DNA of 64,000 nucleotides from Caulobacter segnis (GCF_003243465.1 NZ_QFQZ01000007.1:1-64000); one strand, 5' to 3'. Positions 26,275 to 34,934 are shown, numbered from the stretch's first letter. Program-made: numbers and translations. The notes: a model not told the origin generated them from the letters alone.

Positions 26275-26473
26275 CGTCCTGTTCCCCAACAGGACAGCGT
26301 CGGCTGCTGCCAAACCTGGCGCGGCGGCGTCGCCTCGAAATTGATGAGTGAGGTCATCGTCGAACACGGCGCGCGGCGCAACGCGGCCCGCTGTCGCAGG
26401 CCGGACGAAATCGGGCCAAGGAAGCCCCCTAAGTCTTTGTATTGACGAACTTCTCGCTCACGCCGCCCGAAAT

Positions 26474-27052
26474 CTACTCGCAGACCCGGCGCAGGTTCAT
26501 CAGCACTTTTGGCGTATCGCGGCGCAGCGCCTCGCGCATCAGAGCCTTCGGCACGGGCCAGTCCACCGCGAGACGGTTCTCATAGAACACGCGGGTCCGG
26601 CGGCCGCCGTCCAGCGGCTGCAGCCGCCACTCGCCCTGCTGGACCTTCAGATCGCCCTCGACCAGCCGAAACCGGATCGAATTGTAGGGCTCGTAGTCCG
26701 AGCGGAACACGATCCTCATGCCCGGAAAGACCAGGTTCCGGCGCGTGACGTGCTCGCGGATATCCCAGCCGCGCGCCTGATCGCCCTCAACGACCCGGCA
26801 CCCGGTCAAGGTGGTGATCATCACCTTGGCGGCCGCGCAGTCGGTCATGGTCCGCCACACCTTCTGCACCGGCGCGTCGATGTCGATCACCGCCTTCACA
26901 TGACCGGCGACACCGTCGGGATCAGGCGTCACCTCCGCATAGGCTTCGCCGCGCTTCAGCGCGGCCTGGGCCTTGCCCGTCAGGTCGAACGCCTGCGCGC
27001 CAGAAACCGACAGGGCCCAGATCGCCAGAACAACTGAAATCCCAAACCGCAT
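26474..27052 (-). CDS. Secreted SRPBCC (START-like) domain protein
   Basis: This 192-residue protein begins at the ATG at 27052 (Shine-Dalgarno ggagagcgac), with signal peptide FGISVVLAIWALSVSGAQA. The mature part shows the helix-grip features of the polyketide-cyclase/START fold: VKAVIDIDAPVQKVWRTMTD, then DIREHVTRRNLVFPGMR, RFRLVEGDLKVQQGEWRLQ and a long C-terminal helix. Such proteins bind lipids or other hydrophobic ligands; this one is periplasmic. Its downstream region to the terminator at 26243 is about 200 bases long. Confidence 0.8.
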   Translation of the reverse strand: MRFGISVVLAIWALSVSGAQAFDLTGKAQAALKRGEAYAEVTPDPDGVAGHVKAVIDIDAPVQKVWRTMTDCAAAKVMITTLTGCRVVEGDQARGWDIREHVTRRNLVFPGMRIVFRSDYEPYNSIRFRLVEGDLKVQQGEWRLQPLDGGRRTRVFYENRLAVDWPVPKALMREALRRDTPKVLMNLRRVCE

Positions 27053-27118
27053 GTCGCTCTCCACTCGGGGAGCGATACGGCGAGACGGCGCACATGGATG
27101 GATCGGGCGCAGGCCCGT

Positions 27119-27379
27119 CTAAGACGCCCGGCCCAAGGCGGCCCGCACGACCTCCGGCGCGTGGTCGATAACGCGCAGATAGGCCGCCAGCGCCGGATCC
27201 AGCCGCGCCTCGCCGTGCTCCAGGTCCTGCAGCAGGGTGAGATCGATCTGGAACACGGCCGCGAAATCCGCCTGTGACAGTCCCGTTCGCCAGCGCACCG
27301 CCTGCACCAGGGCGCGAGCCGAACGGGCGCGCGCGGGCGTCGCGGCTTCGTCGATCGCGGGGTCGGCATGTCGGGTCAT
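27119..27379 (-). CDS. XRE-type helix-turn-helix DNA-binding protein
   Basis: This 86-residue protein starts at the ATG at 27379. The central VRWRTGLSQADFAAVFQIDLTLLQDLEHG is a lambda-repressor-like HTH (Cro/C1, YiaG-like), and the C-terminal helix reads LAAYLRVIDHAPEVVRAALG. It could be a stand-alone regulator or an antitoxin-like protein, but no partner toxin gene is adjacent. It lies between the secreted SRPBCC gene and the DinG-like helicase gene, both on the same strand, so it may be read from the helicase transcript (76-base gap). Confidence 0.8.
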   Translation of the reverse strand: MTRHADPAIDEAATPARARSARALVQAVRWRTGLSQADFAAVFQIDLTLLQDLEHGEARLDPALAAYLRVIDHAPEVVRAALGRAS

Positions 27380-27455
27380 GGTACGCTCCTGGAACTGGCC
27401 CTCCCCATGGCCGACTTTTAGGACGTTCCCATTGCAGAAATTCGACGTCTTTGAG

Positions 27456-30311
27456 TCAGGAAGCCGCCAGATCGTCGCGCGCCCCGCCACGATCCTGTTT
27501 GGCCAGGAAGGCGGCGGTGGCCTCGATGGCCTCGACCAGCCCGACCCGCTCGATCTGGACGCCCTCCGGCAAGCTGGAGAACAACCGCGTCGGCGCGGCG
27601 GCGTCCAGCATGACAAAGACGCCCCGATCGTCAGCGCGTCGGATCAGGCGGCCAAAGGCCTGGCTGATCCGGGCCCGGGCCACGGCGTCGTCATAGCCCT
27701 TACCGCCGAAGCGCAGGCGCCGGGCCTTGTGCAGGACATCGGGACGCGGCCAGGGCACGCGGTCGAAGACCAGCAGGCGGAGTGAACGCCCCGGCACGTC
27801 CACGCCGTCCCGGATCGCGTCGGTGCCCAGCAGGCAGGCGTCTTCCTCGGCGCGGAAAATGTCGACCAGCGCCCCGACCTCCAGCGGATCGACGTGTTGG
27901 GCGTAGAGCGCCAGGCCCTGGTCGGCCAGAGGCGCGGCGATGCGCTCGTGGACCGCCTTCAAGCGACGGATGGCGGTGAAGAGGCCAAGTCCCCCGCCGC
28001 CGGCCGCCAGGAACAGCTCGCGCATCGCCGCCGAGACCTGGCGAGGATCTTCCTTGTTCACGTCGGTGACCACGAAGGCCTTGGCGTTGTTCGCGTAGTC
28101 GAACGGCGAGACCAAGCGTAGTACCTTAGGCGCCGACGGCAGGCGGGCCGCGCCCGTGCGCATCTCGGCCAGGGCGAACGGGTCCTCCAGCGCCGGATCG
28201 ACCAGGGTGGCGCTGGTCACCAGAACCCCATGGGCCGGCGACAGGACGGCCGCGCGCAGCGGTTCGGTCGGATCGACCCAGTGGCGGCGGCAAGCGGCGT
28301 CGACGACGCGGCCATAGAGGAACGTCGCCTCGAACCAGTCGACGAAGTCGGGGTCGGTCTCGCTGGGATCGACGTCATCCTCCTCCAGCGCCTTCAGGAT
28401 CGAGCGCCAGGCCGGCAGGGTCATGCGGGCGCGACGGTCGAGGCCGCGCAGCGCGCCTTCGATGCGGGCGCGCTCGGACGGGGCCAGATGCTCGGCCTCC
28501 TCGTCCAGCACGTCTTCCAGCGCGCGGGCCAAGGCCAGCAGCGGCGCCTCGATCGCGGCAAGCGCCTTGGCGGCTTCGGGGGCGCGCTCGCGGACGAGGT
28601 CGACCGGCGGGCGGGCGTCGCATTGCAGGCCAAGATCGGCCCCGCCCCGCTCGCTGGTGCGGGCGCGGAGCTGCTCGATGACGGCGACGAGGAAGTTCTC
28701 GATCGGCCCGATCGGATTGATCTGGCCATCCGGCGGCGCGACCCGGCCCGACCAGCCTTCGCCCGGCAGGGCGGCGGCGGCGTGGATGGCCTGGCTCATC
28801 GCCTGCCGCGCGCCCTCGCGATCGCCCAGGATGTCGAGCAGCCGCGCTTCCAGCCCCCGCCCCCGCCGCCCTCGGCCCTCCGGACCTCGGATCCAGCGGC
28901 GCAGTTCCGCCGCCTCAGCCCCCGACAAGGCGGCGGAGAAGGCGCTGTCGGCGGCCTCGAACAGGTGGTGGCCTTCGTCGAAGACGATGCGCTTGAGGCT
29001 GGTGGTCTCGTTGTCGCCTTTCAGCCCCCGCGCCGTCCGCGCGCCGTCGAACGCGGCCTGGGTCAGGACCAGGGCGTGATTGGCGATCACCAGGTCGGCG
29101 CGCTTGGAGGCCCGCACGGCCTTCTCGATGAAGCAGATCCGATAGTGCTGGCAGCCGGCGTGGATGCACTCGCCGCGCCGGTCGACCAGGTTGGCCGGGC
29201 TGGCCTGGGCCGACGGCGGCACAGCGGAGAGCGTCGGCAGCCAGGCCGGGAAGTCGCCGCCGGTCATGTCGCCGTCGCGCGTCGCCCGCGCCCAGCGCGC
29301 GGTCAAGGCCAGGCCGATCAGGTCGCCATTGCCCAGCTGCGCGCCGTTGATCTGCTCCTGGAAGTTCAGCAGGCACAGATAGTTTTCGCGCCCCTTGCGC
29401 ACCACCGCCTTCTTGGCCCGCTCCTTGGGATCGGGATAGATCGAGCGGCTCTCGCGCTCGATCTGCCGCTGCAGGGCGCGGGTGTAGGTGCTGACCCAGA
29501 CCGAGGGGCCATTGGCCTCGGCCCACAGCGAGGCCGGCGCCAGATAGCCCAGCGTCTTGCCGACGCCCGTGCCGGCCTCGGCCAGCATCATGCGCGGCTC
29601 GCCCTCCCGCTCGCGCGGCTGGAAGGCGTAGGCCGCCTCCTTGGCGAAGGTCGCCTGGGCCTCGCGGATCTCCTCCAGGCCCGAGCGTTGCAGCAGCTCG
29701 GCCAGGCGCTGGCCGGCGCGCTCCGGATCGATCGGCCGGGAGCCCGCCTCGCCCGGCGGCGCCTGATCCTCCCACTCGGCCAGCCGCGCCCAGACGTCGA
29801 GGCCCGAGCCGCGGAACTGGTTGCCGACGGGGACCGAGCGCAGAGCGCCGATGACGGCGGCCCCCCAGGACCAGCCGGCCTTGGCGAGGGTCTCGGCGAC
29901 AGCCAGGGCCTCTTCCCGCGACGGGACCGGCGTCAGCGCGAGTTCACGCAGCAGGGCGTCCGCGCTTTCGCGCAGGCTCTGGGCCTGCTGGGCCGCGCCA
30001 TGCGGCTCGGCAAGACCCAGCGCCATGGCCAGGCCCACCGCCGAGGGGGCGCAGAAGGCGCCGGGACGAACGAAGGCATGCAGCTCCAGCACGTCGAACA
30101 GCCGCGGCGAGCGCGATGGCGGCGACAGGTTCAGCCGCCGCGCGGTCATCGCCCCGTGCGCCACCAGCACCGGGCCATGCTCGAACAGGTCGCGGGCGTC
30201 CGGGGCGCGCAGCATCCGGCCTTCGCCCCCGCCGTCGGCCACGCCGGCGCGCGGCCCGGGCAGGACGACCAAGGCCGGGGCCAGATCCAGAGTCGGGGGG
30301 GAAGCGGTCAC
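27456..30311 (-). CDS. DinG-family ATP-dependent DNA helicase
   Basis: This is a 951-residue superfamily 2, XPD-like 5'-3' helicase. The Walker A AEAGTGVGKT is at residues 244-253, followed by WVSTYTRALQRQ. The iron-sulfur cluster cysteines appear in YLCLLNF, RGECIHAGCQHYRICF and the nearby basic region. The Walker B box is DEGHH, and C-terminal motifs V/VI read DAIRDGVDVPG and QAFGRLIRR. The N-terminal 200 residues are an extra domain beyond the E. coli DinG layout. A LexA-like box lies 27-41 bases upstream of the start, which fits SOS induction, as known for dinG in other bacteria. Confidence 0.9.
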   Translation of the reverse strand: MTASPPTLDLAPALVVLPGPRAGVADGGGEGRMLRAPDARDLFEHGPVLVAHGAMTARRLNLSPPSRSPRLFDVLELHAFVRPGAFCAPSAVGLAMALGLAEPHGAAQQAQSLRESADALLRELALTPVPSREEALAVAETLAKAGWSWGAAVIGALRSVPVGNQFRGSGLDVWARLAEWEDQAPPGEAGSRPIDPERAGQRLAELLQRSGLEEIREAQATFAKEAAYAFQPREREGEPRMMLAEAGTGVGKTLGYLAPASLWAEANGPSVWVSTYTRALQRQIERESRSIYPDPKERAKKAVVRKGRENYLCLLNFQEQINGAQLGNGDLIGLALTARWARATRDGDMTGGDFPAWLPTLSAVPPSAQASPANLVDRRGECIHAGCQHYRICFIEKAVRASKRADLVIANHALVLTQAAFDGARTARGLKGDNETTSLKRIVFDEGHHLFEAADSAFSAALSGAEAAELRRWIRGPEGRGRRGRGLEARLLDILGDREGARQAMSQAIHAAAALPGEGWSGRVAPPDGQINPIGPIENFLVAVIEQLRARTSERGGADLGLQCDARPPVDLVRERAPEAAKALAAIEAPLLALARALEDVLDEEAEHLAPSERARIEGALRGLDRRARMTLPAWRSILKALEEDDVDPSETDPDFVDWFEATFLYGRVVDAACRRHWVDPTEPLRAAVLSPAHGVLVTSATLVDPALEDPFALAEMRTGAARLPSAPKVLRLVSPFDYANNAKAFVVTDVNKEDPRQVSAAMRELFLAAGGGGLGLFTAIRRLKAVHERIAAPLADQGLALYAQHVDPLEVGALVDIFRAEEDACLLGTDAIRDGVDVPGRSLRLLVFDRVPWPRPDVLHKARRLRFGGKGYDDAVARARISQAFGRLIRRADDRGVFVMLDAAAPTRLFSSLPEGVQIERVGLVEAIEATAAFLAKQDRGGARDDLAAS

Positions 30312-30337
30312 GCGACTCTGTTAGCAAAACCACGCCG

Positions 30338-30352
30338 AAACAGAAAGGGAAC
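30338..30352. promoter_or_regulatory. LexA (SOS) box, AAAC-N7-GAAC, upstream of the DinG-like gene
   Basis: The plus-strand sequence aaacagaaagggaac fits the alphaproteobacterial LexA site GAAC-N7-GAAC (GTTC-N7-GTTC on the other strand) with one mismatch. It sits 27 bases from the helicase start. A GCTAACAG -10-like element lies between it and the start codon on the minus strand. The same 17-bp sequence (one flanking base added on each side) recurs at 31185-31201. Confidence 0.7.
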
Positions 30353-30425
30353 ACTGGCCGCTGCAGTTGCCAAGTCGATCCCGGGGCTCGAATACTCGTC
30401 CCACAACCTCCAATGGAGCTTTGCC

Positions 30426-31175
30426 TTGCGCAAGATCGCCCTTACCGCCTGCCTGCTCTCCGTCGTCACGCCAGCGCTTGCGGCGGAGGTTCAGCCGCCG
30501 ACCATCGCCGTCATCGGCAGTGGGCGCGCGGAACGGCTGGCGGATTACGCCCTGCTCAACTTCACCCTGCGCGGCGAAGGCGTGACCGCGCCCCAGGCCG
30601 TGAAGGCGCTGGCCGACGCCCAGGCCAGGCTCGACGCCAGCCTGCCCAAGCTTCCGGGCAAGCCAGCGGCGGAGACGCGCAGCGCGACGCTGCAGATCCG
30701 CGAAGTTCGCGCGAAGGGCTGCGAGAACCGGGGCTATCCGCTGCCGACCGCTGGCGACTGCGCCGTGGTCGGGATGATCGCGACCCAGGGCTTTCAGGTG
30801 CGGATCTCCCCGGCCACGCGGGCCGGCGACGCCGCCTCGCTCGTGGCGCAGATCGGCGGGGCCGACGTCAATGTCTCGAATGGCGGCGTGAATGACGAGA
30901 AGGCCCTGGAAGACGCCGCCATGCGCGATGCGGTCGCCGACGCCAGGCATCAGGCGGAGCTGCTGGCCGCCGCATCGAGCGTCAAGCTCGGCCCGGTGAT
31001 CCGTGTGCAGGACGGCCAGACCAATCAGATCGTGGTCACCGCCAGCAGCTTCGCCGCGCCGCCCCCGCCCCCGCCGCCCATCCCGCCCGTACAGTTGAGT
31101 TCGCCGCTGAACTACACGCCGCAGCCGGTCGTCCGGACCGCCCGGGTGATGGTGACCTACGGCTTGGAGCCTTAA
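30426..31175 (+). CDS. SIMPL domain (DUF541) exported protein
   Basis: This protein of about 249 residues is read from the TTG at 30426, preceded by tggag, and has signal peptide RKIALTACLLSVVTPALA. The mature part begins PPTIAVIGSGRAERLADYAL and has FTLRGEGVTAPQAVKALADA, typical of the SIMPL/YggE family of periplasmic or outer-membrane-linked proteins. A Pro run (APPPPPPPIPP) precedes the last strand, VVRTARVMVTYGLEP. In some species YggE limits oxidative damage; the function here is unknown. No ATG gives a signal peptide in this frame, so the TTG is a choice. Confidence 0.8.
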   Translation: MRKIALTACLLSVVTPALAAEVQPPTIAVIGSGRAERLADYALLNFTLRGEGVTAPQAVKALADAQARLDASLPKLPGKPAAETRSATLQIREVRAKGCENRGYPLPTAGDCAVVGMIATQGFQVRISPATRAGDAASLVAQIGGADVNVSNGGVNDEKALEDAAMRDAVADARHQAELLAAASSVKLGPVIRVQDGQTNQIVVTASSFAAPPPPPPPIPPVQLSSPLNYTPQPVVRTARVMVTYGLEP

Positions 31176-31185
31176 TCGCTGGACG

Positions 31186-31200
31186 AAACAGAAAGGGAAC
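31186..31200. promoter_or_regulatory. LexA (SOS) box upstream of the Lhr-like helicase
   Basis: The sequence aaacagaaagggaac is identical to the box upstream of the DinG-like gene (the 17-bp identity spans 31185-31201). It lies between a TGGACG -35-like hexamer (31180-31185) and a GCTATATG -10-like element (31203-31210), so LexA binding would block the promoter directly. The helicase start codon is at 31218. Confidence 0.72.
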
Positions 31201-31217
31201 ATGCTATATGGGCGTGA

Positions 31218-33758
31218 ATGCTCGCGGCTGACGCCCTTCCCCCTCGCTTCCAGCAATGGTTCGCCGACCGCGGCTGGAGCCCGCGCGCCCATCAGCTGGC
31301 CATGCTGGAGAAGGCCCGCGAAGGGCGTGGCGCGCTGCTGATCGCCCCGACCGGCGGCGGCAAGACCCTGGCCGGTTTCCTGCCCAGCCTGATCGAGCTG
31401 GCCGAGCGGCCGCCGCGCAACGCGCCGGCGGGTGTCCACACCCTCTATATCTCGCCGCTGAAGGCCCTGGCCGTCGACGTCGAGCGTAATCTGCTCACGC
31501 CCATCCGCGAGCTGGGACTGCCGATCGTGGCCGAGAGCCGCACCGGCGACACCGGCGAGAGCCGCAAGGCGCGCCAGCGGATCCGGCCGCCGGACATCCT
31601 GCTGACCACGCCCGAGCAGCTGGCGCTGTTCTGCGCCTGGGAGGGCGCGCGTGAGTACTTCTCCGACCTCTCCTGCGTGATCATCGACGAAGCCCACGCC
31701 ATCTGGCCGTCCAAGCGCGGGGATCTGCTGGCGTTGGGTCTGGCGCGCCTTCAACAATTCGCGCCAAGGATGCGACGGGTGGGCCTGTCGGCGACGGTCG
31801 ATGATCCGGATCTGGTGCGGCGGTGGCTGGGATGGAGCTCCCCTCCCCCTTGCGGGGAGGGGGCGGGGGGTGGGGGTGCTGGCTCCGAGCTGACACCCCC
31901 ATCCCCAACCCCTTCCCCGCAAGGGGGAAGGGGCTCGAACATCGACCTCGTCCTCGGCTCGGGCGGCGCGCAGCCGGTCGTCGAGGTGCTGGTGTCGGGC
32001 GGCCGCGTGCCCTGGGCCGGCCATACGGCCGAGCACGCCATGGCCGAGGTCTATGAGATCATCAAGCAATCGAAGACCGCCCTCGTCTTCGTCAACACCC
32101 GCTTCCAGGCCGAGTTCGCCTTCCAGCGCCTGTGGGAGCTGAACGAGGACGACCTGCCGATCGCCCTGCACCACGGCAGCCTGTCGGCCGAGCAGCGCCG
32201 CAAGGTCGAGGCGGCCATGGCGCGCGGCGAGCTGCGGGCCGTCGTCTGCACCTCGACCCTCGACATGGGCATCGACTGGGGCGACGTCGACCTCGTGATC
32301 CAACTGGCGGCGCCCAAGGGGGCCTCTCGGATGGTGCAGCGGATCGGCCGGGCCAATCACCGCCTGGACGAGCCCAGCCGCGCGTTGTTCGTGCCCGCCA
32401 GCCGCTTCGAGATGCTGGAGTGCCGCGCCGCCGCCGACGCGATCCTCGAGAACCACTTGGACGGCGAGCCGCCGCGCGTAGGCACGCTGGACACCCTTGC
32501 CCAGCACGTCATGGGCTGCGCCTGTTCCGAGCCGTTCGACATGCTCGCCCTGTACGAGGAGGTCCGCTCGGCGGGCCCTTACGCCGACCTCACCTGGGAG
32601 GACTTCGAGACCGTCGTCGACTTCGTCTCGACCGGCGGCTACGCCCTGCGCACCTACGACAAGTTCCGTCGCATCGTGAAGAACGCCGACGGCCTTTGGA
32701 CAGCCCGCAACGCCCAGGCCCGGCAGCAGCACCGGATGAACGTCGGGGCCATCGTCTCGCCCGGCATGATCAACATCCGTATCGGCGGCGGCAAGCGGCC
32801 GATGGGGGGAAGGAAGATCGGCGAGGCCGAGGAAGGCTATTTCGAGCAGTTGACGCCCGGCGACACCTTCATCTTCGCGGGCCAGGTGTGGCGCTACAAC
32901 AGCCTGGTCGGGGCCGACGCCTTCGTCACCCCCGCGCCGAACGACGACCCCAAGATGCCCAGCTGGGGCGGGTCGAAGTTCCCGCTCTCGACCTATCTGG
33001 CCAGCCGCGTTCGCCAGATGATGCACGACGAGACCGAGTGGACCGCCCTGCCCGGCGACGTCCAGGAGTGGCTGGCCTGGCAGAAGATCCGCTCGGCGAT
33101 CCCCGACGAGGGCGAGATGCTGCTGGAGACCTTCCCGCGCGGGAAGCGGTTCCACCTGGTCTGTTATCCGTTCGACGGTCGCCTGGCCCACACCACCCTG
33201 GCGATGCTGCTGACGCGCCGGCTGGACCGTCTGGGCGTCGGCCCCCTTGGCTTCGTCTGCAACGACTACGCGCTCAACATCTGGGCGCTGCGGCCGATGG
33301 ACGGTCTCGATCTCGACGAGCTGTTCGCCCAAGACATGCTGGGCGACGACCTGGAGGCCTGGCTGGACGAGAGCTTCATGATGAAGCGGGCCTTCAAGCA
33401 CTGCGCCCTGATCGCCGGCCTGATCGAGCGCCGCCATCCGGGCGCCGAGAAGTCCGGGCGGCAGGTGACCTTCTCGACCGACCTGATCTACGACGTGCTG
33501 CGCAAGCACCAGCCCGACCACCTGATGCTGCGCTGCGCCCGTCATGACGCCGCCACCGGCATGCTCGACATCGCGCGCCTGGGCGACATGCTCTCGCGGG
33601 TCAGCGGCAAGATCCGGCACGTGGCGCTGGAGCGCGTCTCGCCGTTCGCCGTGCCGATCATGCTGGAGATCGGCCGCGAGCGCGCACCGGGCGACGCCGC
33701 TGGCGAAATGATCCTGGCCGAGGCCGAGGAAGACCTGATCGCCGAGGCCATGCATTGA
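31218..33758 (+). CDS. Ligase-associated DEXH-box (Lhr-like) DNA repair helicase
   Basis: This is an 846-residue SF2 helicase. Motif I APTGGGKT is at residues 44-51, LYISPLKALAVDV at 77-88, DEAH at 157-160 and SAT at 191-193. CTSTLDMGIDWGDVD and QRIGRANHR are motifs V and VI. It matches the Lhr-like 'ligase-associated DNA damage response' helicase. Residues 207-240 are a low-complexity Pro/Gly insert (SSPPPCGEGAGGGGAG...) encoded by a palindromic repeat inserted in frame between the two RecA lobes. A LexA-like box precedes the gene and pdeM overlaps its end by 4 bases. Confidence 0.9.
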   Translation: MLAADALPPRFQQWFADRGWSPRAHQLAMLEKAREGRGALLIAPTGGGKTLAGFLPSLIELAERPPRNAPAGVHTLYISPLKALAVDVERNLLTPIRELGLPIVAESRTGDTGESRKARQRIRPPDILLTTPEQLALFCAWEGAREYFSDLSCVIIDEAHAIWPSKRGDLLALGLARLQQFAPRMRRVGLSATVDDPDLVRRWLGWSSPPPCGEGAGGGGAGSELTPPSPTPSPQGGRGSNIDLVLGSGGAQPVVEVLVSGGRVPWAGHTAEHAMAEVYEIIKQSKTALVFVNTRFQAEFAFQRLWELNEDDLPIALHHGSLSAEQRRKVEAAMARGELRAVVCTSTLDMGIDWGDVDLVIQLAAPKGASRMVQRIGRANHRLDEPSRALFVPASRFEMLECRAAADAILENHLDGEPPRVGTLDTLAQHVMGCACSEPFDMLALYEEVRSAGPYADLTWEDFETVVDFVSTGGYALRTYDKFRRIVKNADGLWTARNAQARQQHRMNVGAIVSPGMINIRIGGGKRPMGGRKIGEAEEGYFEQLTPGDTFIFAGQVWRYNSLVGADAFVTPAPNDDPKMPSWGGSKFPLSTYLASRVRQMMHDETEWTALPGDVQEWLAWQKIRSAIPDEGEMLLETFPRGKRFHLVCYPFDGRLAHTTLAMLLTRRLDRLGVGPLGFVCNDYALNIWALRPMDGLDLDELFAQDMLGDDLEAWLDESFMMKRAFKHCALIAGLIERRHPGAEKSGRQVTFSTDLIYDVLRKHQPDHLMLRCARHDAATGMLDIARLGDMLSRVSGKIRHVALERVSPFAVPIMLEIGRERAPGDAAGEMILAEAEEDLIAEAMH
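31836..31935. repeat. Palindromic repeat inserted in frame in the helicase gene
   Basis: This roughly 100-bp element has outer hairpin modules ctcccctccccc-ttgc-ggggaggggg and the mirror ccttccccgc-aagggggaagg. The central arms gtgggggtg and cacccccat lie around ggctccgagctga. It is a sister of the compound repeat at 10456-10588. Its length keeps the helicase frame open and adds about 33 residues in a loop after motif III; no stop is created. Confidence 0.82.
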
Positions 33759-34462
33759 CCCGCTTTTCCCCCTCCCCCTGCGGCGGCCTTCGCATCGCCC
33801 TGGCCAATGTCGAGGTGATGCTGCGCTGGTCGGGCGCGATGTGGCTGGAGACCGAGCGCACCCTGGTGGTCGCCGACCTGCACTTCGAGAAGGGCAGCAG
33901 CTATGCGTCGCGCTTTGGCCAGATGCTGCCGCCCTACGACACGCGCGAGACCCTGGACCGCCTAGACCGCGAGATCGCCATGCTGTCGCCGCAGCGCCTC
34001 GTGTTCCTGGGCGACAGCTTCCACGACGGCGACGGCGAGACGCGTCTGGCGGCCGAGGATTACCGGCGGCTGGAGGGCCTGGCGCTGGGGCGTGAGCTCG
34101 TCTGGGCGGTCGGCAATCACGACGCCGACGGTCCCAAGGCTCTGCCGGGCGACGTCATCGACGAGGGCGCGCTGATGGGCCTGACTCTTCGCCACGAACC
34201 CCAGCCGGGTGTTCAGATTGGCGAGGTGGCCGGCCACCTGCACCCGGCGGCCAAGGTCTCCAGCGGCCGGGCCACGGTCCGGCGGCGGTGCTTCGTGACG
34301 GACGGCCAACGCTTGGTGCTGCCCGCGTTCGGCGCCTTCACCGGCGGCCTGAACATCCTGGATGAAGCCTTCTCGAACCTGTTCGGCGGACCGATGCTGG
34401 CCGGCGCCCTGGGGCCCAAGCGTGTCCATGCGGTGGGAGTGAAGTCTCTGCGGCCGGACTAG
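33755..34462 (+). CDS. pdeM: Ligase-associated DNA damage response endonuclease PdeM
   Basis: This 235-residue calcineurin-like metallophosphoesterase has LVVADLHFEKGSS, LVFLGDSFHDGDGE, AVGNHDAD and AGHLHPAAK as the metal-binding motifs. It is read from a TTG (33755) that overlaps the helicase stop. PdeM-type proteins accompany Lhr-like helicases and ATP-dependent ligases in DNA repair loci; here only the helicase is adjacent. It is presumably cotranscribed from the LexA-controlled promoter at 31180-31210. Confidence 0.88.
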   Translation: MTRFSPSPCGGLRIALANVEVMLRWSGAMWLETERTLVVADLHFEKGSSYASRFGQMLPPYDTRETLDRLDREIAMLSPQRLVFLGDSFHDGDGETRLAAEDYRRLEGLALGRELVWAVGNHDADGPKALPGDVIDEGALMGLTLRHEPQPGVQIGEVAGHLHPAAKVSSGRATVRRRCFVTDGQRLVLPAFGAFTGGLNILDEAFSNLFGGPMLAGALGPKRVHAVGVKSLRPD

Positions 34463-34472
34463 CCGCGCGGAA

Positions 34473-34934
34473 CTACATGTGCAGCGCCTGCTCCAACGAG
34501 AAGGCCAGAGAGACCGCCGCGCCGGCGGTGAGCAGGGTCCGCATCCGCGGCCGCCAGGCTGGTCCCTCGTGGTTCGTCACGTCCCAGACCCATTGCAGGA
34601 GGAACACAACCAGGAAGCCCGACAACTGCCACGCGGGATCAAACTTGAGTTCGCCCACCAGAAGGCCGAAGCCGGCCAGTGGGAACAGCAGAGAAATGCC
34701 CAGGACCGACCAGCGGGGACTGGTGTTCTCGATCTCCAGGCCCGTGCGCACGCCGCCGAAATACGACACCATCGCGGTCGCGTAGGCCAGCAGCGCGGTC
34801 AGCGCCGCGCGTTGCATGCTGGCCGGGCCATAACAGAACAGAGCCGACGAGACGAAGAATGGAATGAGGGTCGACAAACCAAAGACCCATACCGCCGGAG
34901 GAACCGGCGTCCGCCCGCCCACGGACTCGTTCAT
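34473..34934 (-). CDS. DUF3429 family membrane protein
   Basis: This is a 153-residue protein with four to five hydrophobic helices: VWVFGLSTLIPFFVSSALF, ALTALLAYATAMVSYFGGV, GISLLFPLAGFGLLVG, SGFLVVFLLQWVWDV and a final LLTAGAAVSLAFSL. The YFGGVRTGLE motif between helices is typical of DUF3429. The function is unknown. It ends convergently with pdeM (10-base gap), and its start lies about 200 bases from the podJ stop, on the same strand as podJ. Confidence 0.85.
   Translation of the reverse strand: MNESVGGRTPVPPAVWVFGLSTLIPFFVSSALFCYGPASMQRAALTALLAYATAMVSYFGGVRTGLEIENTSPRWSVLGISLLFPLAGFGLLVGELKFDPAWQLSGFLVVFLLQWVWDVTNHEGPAWRPRMRTLLTAGAAVSLAFSLEQALHM

Noticed and set aside
26187..26381. Minus-strand 64-codon ORF with WxxPxL and two Trp codons, considered as a lasso-peptide precursor or Trp leader peptide
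   Set aside because: There are no maturation genes nearby, the reading frame runs through two strong hairpins and into the racemase gene, and no trp genes follow. Chance ORF is more likely.
28230..30425. Long upstream extension of the SIMPL protein frame
   Set aside because: It runs antisense through the DinG-like helicase. The signal peptide at the TTG at 30426 marks a plausible true start.
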